Source: Lachnospiraceae bacterium UBA3641
GTDB lineage: Bacteria; Bacillota; Clostridia; Lachnospirales; Lachnospiraceae
Reading direction: 5' to 3'
Length of the DNA: 18,974 bases
Assembly: GCA_002373875.1 (NCBI GenBank)
Contig: DFKQ01000015.1
Span: 1-18,974 of the forward strand
Below the pieces are notes generated by a model that was given only the letters and a program-made list of their open reading frames with translations, did not search any database and had not been told where the DNA came from. This document shows, in pieces, positions 7,444 to 13,966 of the stretch; the stretch's first letter is position 1; each line of letters starts with the position of its first letter. The translations under genes were made by a program, and so were the position numbers.

Positions 7444-7588
7444 GCGAAGCGGAATACATTTCGGACGAGAGGAAGAGTGCTCCCCGATTGGATTGAGGGG
7501 AGAGCGGTGAGTCGAGGCATGGATGCCGAGTCGAACCCGGTACTCTGACGGTTCGTCCAAAATCGTATGACGCGTAGCGGAGTACATT
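7444..7588. repeat. Structured intergenic element flanked by 17-base direct repeats
   Basis: The galE-GH53 spacer has no gene. GCGAAGCGGAATACATT (7444-7460) and GCGTAGCGGAGTACATT (7572-7588) match at 15 of 17 positions; the second copy runs into the last codons of the GH53 gene. Between them GGACGA (7463-7468) can pair with TCGTCC (7553-7558), enclosing CTCCCC/GGGGAG (7480-7485 with 7497-7502) and GGCAT/ATGCC (7516-7520 with 7523-7527). It could be a small non-autonomous repeat or a structured RNA. A related string, AGCGGAATATGACAT, occurs near 3543 in the rpsJ-rplC spacer. Confidence 0.45.
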
Positions 7589-8717
7589 ATCGCGTAAAAT
7601 CCCTTATCGTGGCAAGGGCGGGCAGCACGTTCCCGTCATAGTCGAACAGCGCCTGATTGGCCCATTCGTTGCCGCCCGGCCCCTTCTCTTCGATGTATTC
7701 AAGTGCCTGCTCATTAGCCCATCCGCATCCCGGTAACGGTATCCATGCAGGCTCCCAGTAGTAGAAGCCCATGCCTCCTTTTATTTCGGCGATCCGGTTC
7801 ATTATATCGTTCATGAAGTCTGCCTGGCCCTGCGGGCTCATGGGATAGGGAACCTTAGCCACAAGCTCGGGCTTGGTTGCCATTCCCTTGATCTCTCCCG
7901 GCTGCTTACCCTCATAAGCGCTGTAATCTTCTGTCGAAAATCCCGTGGATACCTCAGCAACACACACCTTCTTGCCGTAGCGCTTAACCATGTCCTTCAT
8001 ATTAGCGGACAGGTCGTCAAGAGAGCCGTGCCAGAAGGGGTAATAAGACAGTCCTATTATATCAAAATCTTCGCCGCCATGTTTATAATAATTGTCAAAC
8101 CAATCAACATACATCTCATTCAAGCCGCCGTTATCCAGATGTATCATGATCATGGAATCCGGCGAGACTTCCCTTACGGCGCGAATACCTGCACTTATAT
8201 AACCTGCCATGTTCTTATATCCATCCGGATTATGGCACCAGCCTTCAACGGTTTTCCTCCCCGTCGGCCACAGAAGCCCGTTCGTAACCTCATTCCCGAC
8301 CTGGACCATCTCGGGGATCAAGCCCTCCTTCTTAAGTGTCTCCATTGCATCAATAGTAAAGTCATACACAGCCTTTTCAAGCTGCGGCACATCGTAGCCG
8401 CGCCATGCCTTGGGCACCCTCTGCTTGCCCGGGTCCGCCCAGAAATCACTGTAGTGAAAGTCAAGCAGTATACTCATTCCAAGATCCTTCGCCCGCCTTG
8501 CAAGCTTAATTGTGGTCTTAAGATCATTGGTTCCGGCTCCGTAGGGAGCAGCATCATCCCCGTGCGGATCATTCCACAGCCGCAGACGCACAGAGTTACA
8601 GCCATACCGCTTAAGTATCTTAAGGGCATCGTCTTCCACTCCGTTATCGTAATATCTTGCCCCGCATGCCTCTTCTTCCAAAAGAGTCGAGATATCCATC
8701 CCTTTTATATAATCCAT
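7587..8717 (-). CDS. Intracellular arabinogalactan endo-beta-1,4-galactanase, GH53
   Basis: The 376-residue protein matches glycoside hydrolase family 53, which cuts beta-1,4-galactan side chains of pectin. It begins with the family start (GMDISTLLEEEACGARYYDNG) and has SVRLRLWNDP at about 42-51 and LLDFHYSDFWADPGKQ. The acid/base Glu143 lies in VQVGNEVTNG and the nucleophile Glu255 in VCVAEVSTGF. It is a (beta/alpha)8 enzyme of normal length for its catalytic domain. No signal peptide precedes the catalytic domain, so the enzyme should stay in the cytoplasm and act on imported galacto-oligosaccharides; many GH53 enzymes are secreted. GGAG stands 7 bases before the ATG. It follows the zinc-ribbon gene by 19 bases and is the last gene of the lacI operon. 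Confidence 0.95.
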   Translation of the reverse strand: MDYIKGMDISTLLEEEACGARYYDNGVEDDALKILKRYGCNSVRLRLWNDPHGDDAAPYGAGTNDLKTTIKLARRAKDLGMSILLDFHYSDFWADPGKQRVPKAWRGYDVPQLEKAVYDFTIDAMETLKKEGLIPEMVQVGNEVTNGLLWPTGRKTVEGWCHNPDGYKNMAGYISAGIRAVREVSPDSMIMIHLDNGGLNEMYVDWFDNYYKHGGEDFDIIGLSYYPFWHGSLDDLSANMKDMVKRYGKKVCVAEVSTGFSTEDYSAYEGKQPGEIKGMATKPELVAKVPYPMSPQGQADFMNDIMNRIAEIKGGMGFYYWEPAWIPLPGCGWANEQALEYIEEKGPGGNEWANQALFDYDGNVLPALATIRDFTR

Positions 8718-8736
8718 AGAATTCTCCGTGTGTCAA

Positions 8737-8949
8737 TTAATCGAAACAGGTTATCCTTTCGTGCATCTTCCTGTATTTTATACGTATCATTTCATTTTTC
8801 TCAAGTACATCCTTTTCATCACCTGTGTACTGGCACCTTAAGCAATAGTACTCGTCCTTATCCTTATCATAGAACATATCTATGTCCAAATCCCTCATAA
8901 AGCACAAGGGACATCTGTAATTCAGTTTACCCTTCCCAGCCTGAGCCAT
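8737..8949 (-). CDS. Small zinc-ribbon protein of unknown function
   Basis: This 70-residue protein has Cys13-Pro-Leu-Cys16 and Cys36-Leu-Arg-Cys39, a CxxC-19-CxxC pattern that should bind one zinc ion as a zinc ribbon, followed by a charged helical tail (about residues 45-66). I do not recognise a family. GGAGGTGG lies 8 bases before the ATG at 8949, a near-ideal site, which decides the start. The first 28 bases overlap the end of the large unrecognised gene upstream, and the GH53 gene follows by 19 bases, so it is surely cotranscribed and probably translationally coupled. It could assist the upstream protein, bind nucleic acid, or be a free-standing metal-binding domain. Confidence 0.8.
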   Translation of the reverse strand: MAQAGKGKLNYRCPLCFMRDLDIDMFYDKDKDEYYCLRCQYTGDEKDVLEKNEMIRIKYRKMHERITCFD

Positions 8950-10763
8950 GTCGATACCACCTCCTTATCCTTAATCTTCGTCTGATACCCCAATGTGAAC
9001 ATGGGTGAGAATGCGTAACCTTCACGGATATATGAAGTTCCGCCGGATCCGTCCGATATAAGTGCCACCTCTGTCTTTATCGCGGGAATGGAAGCCTTCG
9101 CTTCCCGTCCGTTCTCGAGTGATTCCTCCCTGCACTTGTATTCATAGTCAATTGTCCTGTTTACTGTACCATTCGATACGCTTAGCTTAATACCCGTCAT
9201 ATCTTCCGGGTACTCGGTAGTTCCGTAGCAGGCCACCATGTATTCATTGAGCATAACCTCGGCATCGGGATCGCTCATGCTTAATATCCTTCTTTCGTAT
9301 CTGATCTCCGACGAGCCTTCCTTAAATATTATCCTCGTCTGAAGACTGACCGTAAGATCGCTGAATTCTATATCAACAGGATCAAGAGTCAGTATCCTGT
9401 CATTCCCCTCCTGATCAAACTTGGCATGGGTCCTGCACAGGCACAGATCAACCTCCTCACCATTATACGACAGCTTGGCCGAACGTATCGTTCCCTCACC
9501 CGCATAGTGGGTGAAGTAGCCCGCCCTGTATTTCTCCTGGATAAGGAAGGGATAAGATGCATCCTGGACATGAGGTGTTCCTATTCCCACCGGCCATTCA
9601 AGCTTAGCCGCATAGGGTCTTAAGTCCACAAGCGCTCCTCCCTGATCCATGTTTATACATGCCCTCATATACGGGTCAACATACCAGAAAAGCTGCTTGT
9701 CAGATCCGTAAAGTATATCCTTCCACAGGGCACATTCCGGTTCGGTATAGGTCTTGTTGGCCCTGTAAAAGTCAGCGAATTCGGCCATGGTCATGTCTGT
9801 GAGGCTGCCTTCCTTCTTAAGCTCACCGTAATAAGCCATTCCGTCCTCATAGGACTTCTTAAGAAGCTCATAGGGCTGCTCCCAGCGTCCCATCTTATTA
9901 AGCCATCCGGGTCCCACAAACATCATATTATAGGAATAACCGTTGTTGAACTTGCCAAGATGCCTGTACTGGTCGATCAGGTTGTATAAATAAGGATAAT
10001 CCCATGTCTTGGTGTCATAGATCATTCCCCGCAGCACGTTCTGGGGATGTGTCCCAAAATTGGAACCGTTACCGTCATAACAGGCAAGAAGGTCTCTTGA
10101 CAAATGAGGAATGGCCACGATGCCTGAATCCTCCGCCTCATCCGCTGCCGGTGCATGGGTATTCTGCTTACTTGGGATCCATGGATTCCATGGGCCTCCG
10201 TCAAAAAGAGTATACCATGAGTTATTGCAGGTATGGTAGGCCTTGGGACCTTCTTCCCAGCATGTGGCTACAGCACACTTGACTGAAGGATATTTCTCCT
10301 TTATATAATTCGTAAGCTCCGCATCCATATAGTAGGAACCCGTGGATTCCGGATAAAATCCGAAAATATCATGGAACTTCCCGAAAACATCGTCAACGAT
10401 ACTCTTCTTATCCTCCATGGAAAACATCCAGATGCAGAAATCCCTGGTCTTGTATTTATCCCTGAATTCCTTACAGGGAAGCCCCAGAAGGGATAAGGCT
10501 ATCTCGTCTCCGTACTCCTCATGATGAGCCTTGGCCAGCGAACATGCCTCCTCATTGAAGAGGGACGCATATGTCATCTGTATGGTTGTCTTAAGGCCGT
10601 TCTTATGGGCTGTCTCCTGCTGGAACTTAAAAATATCAAGTGATTCCGTAAGCAGTGCCTTGCGACCTATATCCTCCGCCTTACCCTGCCCTGTCACCTT
10701 CTCGGCGTATTCCGGCACCATCTCCGGCCGGTGTATGATATTTACTATAAATGTGTCCTTCAT
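8922..10763 (-). CDS. Unrecognised ~613-residue protein of the galactan operon, candidate carbohydrate-active enzyme
   Basis: I do not recognise the family. No signal peptide or membrane segment is seen, so it is cytosolic. The first 280 residues have alternating hydrophobic strands and helices reminiscent of the (beta/alpha) barrels of NodB-like or GH57-like enzymes, with possible catalytic acids in YPESTGSYYMDAEL (about 137-150) and CWEEG (168-172). A tryptophan- and proline-rich stretch FDGGPWNPWIPSKQNTHAPA (about 187-206) and the following HLSRDLLACYDGNGSNFG look like a sugar-binding loop. The part beyond about residue 360 is strand-rich and could be a beta-sandwich. The ATG at 10763 is preferred over the one at 10769, which abuts AGGAG with no spacer. 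It lies 13 bases after lacI and overlaps the zinc-ribbon gene by 28 bases, so a role in galactan or galacto-oligosaccharide use is inferred from context. Confidence 0.85.
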   Translation of the reverse strand: MKDTFIVNIIHRPEMVPEYAEKVTGQGKAEDIGRKALLTESLDIFKFQQETAHKNGLKTTIQMTYASLFNEEACSLAKAHHEEYGDEIALSLLGLPCKEFRDKYKTRDFCIWMFSMEDKKSIVDDVFGKFHDIFGFYPESTGSYYMDAELTNYIKEKYPSVKCAVATCWEEGPKAYHTCNNSWYTLFDGGPWNPWIPSKQNTHAPAADEAEDSGIVAIPHLSRDLLACYDGNGSNFGTHPQNVLRGMIYDTKTWDYPYLYNLIDQYRHLGKFNNGYSYNMMFVGPGWLNKMGRWEQPYELLKKSYEDGMAYYGELKKEGSLTDMTMAEFADFYRANKTYTEPECALWKDILYGSDKQLFWYVDPYMRACINMDQGGALVDLRPYAAKLEWPVGIGTPHVQDASYPFLIQEKYRAGYFTHYAGEGTIRSAKLSYNGEEVDLCLCRTHAKFDQEGNDRILTLDPVDIEFSDLTVSLQTRIIFKEGSSEIRYERRILSMSDPDAEVMLNEYMVACYGTTEYPEDMTGIKLSVSNGTVNRTIDYEYKCREESLENGREAKASIPAIKTEVALISDGSGGTSYIREGYAFSPMFTLGYQTKIKDKEVVSTWLRLGRVN

Positions 10764-10776
10764 AATCATCTCCTGT

Positions 10777-11769
10777 TTATCTTGTTGATCCCTTTAGCAA
10801 TACCTCATAGGAAAGCAGCTGCTTCTTAGGTACCTCATGCCCCTCAGTTACCTCAAGCAAGGTCCTGCAGGCTGTAGCTCCCAGCTCCTTGGGATCGTAC
10901 TGAAGGGCAGTTATGGGAGTCCTTACCTCATCAAGCAGCCTGCTGTTGTAGAAGGATGCCACCCTGATCTCCCCGGGGATCATAACCGAGTCCCTTCTCA
11001 GCTTGTTCACCACAGTCGCGCATATCCTGTCATCCATGCACATTATGCATTCGGCATTATTCATGATCGCATTGTCGACTGCCCTCTCTATCTCCTCATC
11101 CTTCTCGTTGTTAAGATAGATGAGGTTCTGGTCCGGGTTTATGTTCCTGTCCTGCAAGGCCGACTTAAATCCCTCATATCTGGTGATATTGACCATATGA
11201 TTCATGTCCCCTCCTATAAGAGAGAACCTTCTCATCCCCTTCATGATGAGAATATCCGTCAGCTCCCTGCAGGCCTTGATATGGTCATTATCAATCTGGA
11301 TAACATCGGCGTCTTCGCTGGAGCCGATGACCACAAAGGGTGTCCCCTTGTCCTTGAGCAATGCCACATTCTTGTCATCCTTGAGAGTTCTTCCCAGGAT
11401 CACTCCGTCCACCTTCCTGTTATCGATTATCCTGGCCAGCTGGATCGTGTTTTCCTCATAGATCATACTGATCAGGATATCGTAATCATTGACTGCCGCC
11501 GTCTCCACAATACCCAGCAGACATCTCTGGAAAAAGGGAAGGTCGGTAATGGTGGAATCACCCGGCATGGCCCAGCATAAGTTGTACGTTTTTGAATTCG
11601 CCAGACCCTTGGCCAGCGGATTGGGCCTGTATTTATTCTCGTTTATAAATTCCCTGACCCTGTTCCTGGTTGCCTCGCTGATCCTTCCCTTGCCGGAAAT
11701 AGCCCTTGAAACAGTGGTTTTGCTGACTCCCAGCTCCTTTGCTATGTCATCAATGGTATATTCTTTCAT
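10777..11769 (-). CDS. LacI-family transcriptional repressor of the galactan genes
   Basis: The 330-residue protein starts with the LacI helix-turn-helix (residues 4-26, YTIDDIAKELGVSKTTVSRAISG) and hinge helix (about 45-57, YRPNPLAKGLANS). A ligand-binding domain follows, with KVDGVILGR, RRFSLIGGD and CMDDRICATVVNKL where the family usually has ANDxxAxG. The effector is likely galactose or a galacto-oligosaccharide; this is inference from the neighbouring GH53, GH42 and galT. AAGGGG lies 5 bases before the ATG. It heads the operon with the unrecognised enzyme, the zinc ribbon and GH53. A palindromic CAACCGGTTG site at its promoter suggests autoregulation and joint control of the divergent GH42-galT operon. 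Confidence 0.93.
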   Translation of the reverse strand: MKEYTIDDIAKELGVSKTTVSRAISGKGRISEATRNRVREFINENKYRPNPLAKGLANSKTYNLCWAMPGDSTITDLPFFQRCLLGIVETAAVNDYDILISMIYEENTIQLARIIDNRKVDGVILGRTLKDDKNVALLKDKGTPFVVIGSSEDADVIQIDNDHIKACRELTDILIMKGMRRFSLIGGDMNHMVNITRYEGFKSALQDRNINPDQNLIYLNNEKDEEIERAVDNAIMNNAECIMCMDDRICATVVNKLRRDSVMIPGEIRVASFYNSRLLDEVRTPITALQYDPKELGATACRTLLEVTEGHEVPKKQLLSYEVLLKGSTR

Positions 11770-11790
11770 CTGTACCCCTTATGATTAATC

Positions 11791-11819
11791 TTGACATTTC
11801 CATTCTATAATGTTATATT
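11791..11819 (+). promoter_or_regulatory. Promoter of the GH42-galT operon
   Basis: TTGACA (11791-11796), a 17-base spacer and TATATT (11814-11819) preceded by TGT form a near-consensus, extended -10 sigma-A promoter. Transcription should begin near 11826, inside the operator. The transcript has a leader of about 95 bases before the GH42 start. Confidence 0.75.
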
Positions 11820-11824
11820 TTGCG

Positions 11825-11834
11825 CAACCGGTTG
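11825..11834. promoter_or_regulatory. LacI-family operator CAACCGGTTG at the shared start sites
   Basis: A perfect 10-base palindrome whose AACCGGTT core fits the AAnCGnTT pattern of LacI-family operators. Its axis (11829.5) is the axis of the whole control region: TGTTATATTT (11811-11820) and AAATATAACA (11839-11848) are exact mirror complements around it. One bound repressor dimer would cover both predicted transcription start sites. Confidence 0.75.
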
Positions 11835-11839
11835 TTTTA

Positions 11840-11869
11840 AATATAACAGCCTCCCATGTTTTTTGTCAA
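11840..11869 (-). promoter_or_regulatory. Promoter of the lacI-GH53 operon
   Basis: On the minus strand TTGACA (11864-11869), an 18-base spacer and TATATT (11840-11845) preceded by TGT form the mirror image of the plus-strand promoter. Transcription should begin near 11832, within the operator, and read left through the opposite promoter into lacI. Confidence 0.72.
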
Positions 11870-11902
11870 TACTTAAAAATTCGTTCACTATAAAACGATC
11901 AC

Positions 11903-11916
11903 GGAGGATAGGAGGA
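11903..11916 (+). promoter_or_regulatory. Tandem duplicated Shine-Dalgarno sequence ahead of the GH42 gene
   Basis: GGAGGATA occurs twice back to back (11903-11910 and 11911-11918). The second copy is placed about 5 bases before the ATG and is the functional one. The first is a duplicate that may act as a ribosome standby site. Confidence 0.55.
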
Positions 11917-11920
11917 TAAC

Positions 11921-13915
11921 ATGAAGGATTTTCTCTTTGGAGCCGCTTATTACGACGAATATATGCCCTATGACCGTATCGACGAGGACTTCAGGCTCCT
12001 TAAGGAGGGAGGTTTTAATACGGTACGCATTGCCGAGTCAACCTGGAGCACACTTGAACCCTCTGACGGAGTCTTTGACTATACCCATATTGACAGGATG
12101 CTTGATGCAGCACTTAAGTACGACATAAAGGTTATAGTAGGGACACCCACCTATGCGATCCCGTCATGGATGGCACGCAGGTATCCCGATATTCTTGCCT
12201 TAAGATCCTCGGGCAAATGCATCTACGGAGCCAGACAGCAGAACAACCTTCTTAATCCGGACTACCTGCGGTTCTGCGAGCGCGTCATAAGAAAGCTTAT
12301 ATCCCATGTATGCGATCATCCCTGCGTTATCGGTTACCAGCTTGATAATGAAACAAGATCTGCAGATGATGTGTCACCCGAAACACAGAAGATCTTTCTT
12401 GATAGAATAAAAAAGCAATATCCGGATATCAACGAATTCAACAGGGAATTCGGCTTAAGCTACTGGAGCAATTCCATATCCTCATGGGATGACTTTCCTG
12501 ATATAAGGGGTACGATAAACGGAAGCCTACACGCTGCCTATATGAGGTTTCTTCGTGATGTTGTGAAGGAATTCCTTGAGTGGCAGGCGATAATGGTAAA
12601 CGAATATAAGAAGCCGGGCCAGTTCATCACCCATAATTTTGACTTTTCATGGACCACGCACTCATACGGCCTCCATCCCCTTGTCGATCAGGCCGGGACC
12701 GCTAAATACATGGATATAACCGGTATCGATGTATACCATGATTCAGGCGCGGGCCTTGACGGCAAGGAGATCGCCTTCGGGTCGGATCTTGCAAGGTCCC
12801 TTAAGAAGGACAATCATATAGTTCTCGAGACTCAGGCGCAGGGGAATCCGGGGTGGCTTCCATACCCCGGGCAGCTGCGCTTACAGGCTTACTCCCACGT
12901 TGCCGGAGGAGCAGTGGGTATTCTTTACTGGAACTGGCACTCGATCCACAATGCCATAGAATCCTACTGGAAGGGCATCTTAAGCCACGACCTTACTCCC
13001 GGTAAGACCTACGAGGAGCTCTCCTCCTGGATTAGAGAATTTGCGCTTAACAGTGATAAGCTTACGCCGATAAAAAAGCATAACAGCATAGCGATACTCG
13101 TGGATAACCACAGTCTTACGGGCCTTGACGAGTTCCCTGTAAGTGAGTCGCTTGACTACAACTATATTTTAAGGCAGATATATGACTGTCTGTATGAAAT
13201 GAACCTGGAATGTGATCTTGTAAGGAAGCCGGATGACCTTGAACCATATGAGATACTGATCGTTCCCGCCCTTTACAGCTGTAACGACGGGGATATTGAC
13301 AAGTTGAGGAAATATGTCCAAAACGGCGGACATTTATTCATGACCTTCAAAAGCTGCTTTTCCGATGATGAGTTGAAGATTTACCATGACAGGCAGCCCC
13401 ATAAGATGAATGATATAATGAAGGCCGGATACGATATGTTTACCATACCCGATGAAGATACCCGTATAACCATAGGTGATACCGACTCGGAGGTGACCGG
13501 ATGGATGGAACTGCTTGAAGCAGATGAAGAAAATATCTGGGCATATTACAGGCATCCCGTTTGGAAGAAATACGCGGCAGTGACCCATTCATCCTTCGGC
13601 AGGGGAACGGTAACGTATCTGGGCTGCCATATCGATAATGATGGACTCAAGGCTCTTATAACAAGACTTGCAGGTATCGCGCAGAAGGACATTCCCACCT
13701 TCTCCTTCCCCATCATAAAAAGAGGGGGATATAATAAGGATGGTAATTACATTACCTTCTATTTCAATTATTCATCCGATTATGTTACCTTCAGATACGA
13801 CGGACCATCCGTACATGATCTGTTGAACGATAAGGATATAGAGGATGGACAGGATATATCGATAAATCCCTGGGATCTTGTAATTACTGTTTCGCAATGT
13901 GAATCGATTTGTTAA
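11921..13915 (+). CDS. Beta-galactosidase, glycoside hydrolase family 42
   Basis: The 664-residue protein is a GH42 enzyme, which releases galactose from beta-galactosides. The catalytic barrel starts at once (FLFGAAYYDEYMPYDRIDED, then GFNTVRIAESTWSTLEPSDG at 31-50). The acid/base Glu144 lies in GYQLDNET and the nucleophile Glu303 in HIVLETQAQGNPGW. The trimerisation domain (about 385-585) and a short beta C-domain follow. There is no signal peptide, so it acts in the cytoplasm. Family members next to GH53 genes act on beta-1,4-galacto-oligosaccharides, the likely substrate here; lactose is possible. It is the first gene of a two-gene operon with galT (51-base spacer, no terminator), under the shared LacI operator. 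Confidence 0.95.
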   Translation: MKDFLFGAAYYDEYMPYDRIDEDFRLLKEGGFNTVRIAESTWSTLEPSDGVFDYTHIDRMLDAALKYDIKVIVGTPTYAIPSWMARRYPDILALRSSGKCIYGARQQNNLLNPDYLRFCERVIRKLISHVCDHPCVIGYQLDNETRSADDVSPETQKIFLDRIKKQYPDINEFNREFGLSYWSNSISSWDDFPDIRGTINGSLHAAYMRFLRDVVKEFLEWQAIMVNEYKKPGQFITHNFDFSWTTHSYGLHPLVDQAGTAKYMDITGIDVYHDSGAGLDGKEIAFGSDLARSLKKDNHIVLETQAQGNPGWLPYPGQLRLQAYSHVAGGAVGILYWNWHSIHNAIESYWKGILSHDLTPGKTYEELSSWIREFALNSDKLTPIKKHNSIAILVDNHSLTGLDEFPVSESLDYNYILRQIYDCLYEMNLECDLVRKPDDLEPYEILIVPALYSCNDGDIDKLRKYVQNGGHLFMTFKSCFSDDELKIYHDRQPHKMNDIMKAGYDMFTIPDEDTRITIGDTDSEVTGWMELLEADEENIWAYYRHPVWKKYAAVTHSSFGRGTVTYLGCHIDNDGLKALITRLAGIAQKDIPTFSFPIIKRGGYNKDGNYITFYFNYSSDYVTFRYDGPSVHDLLNDKDIEDGQDISINPWDLVITVSQCESIC

Positions 13916-13966
13916 AGAGAACAAAATAATTTATATCTTTTACTATATTAACGTCAGGAGGATATC

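Noticed and set aside
7525..7545. T-arm-like GGGTTCGACTC on the minus strand, suggesting a tRNA fragment
   Set aside because: No matching acceptor, D or anticodon arms are found, and the T-stem pairing is poor.
8028..8900. 290-codon open frame on the plus strand
   Set aside because: It is antisense to the GH53 and zinc-ribbon genes and its product looks like a shadow translation without domain signals.
10837..11580. 247-codon open frame on the plus strand
   Set aside because: It is fully antisense to the well-supported LacI-family gene, lacks a ribosome binding site and has no recognisable protein features.
11863..11894. Second plus-strand promoter (TTGTCA then TATAAA) ahead of the GH42 gene
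   Set aside because: The spacer to the best -10 box is 20 bases and the pair is weaker than the symmetric promoter; kept only as an alternative.
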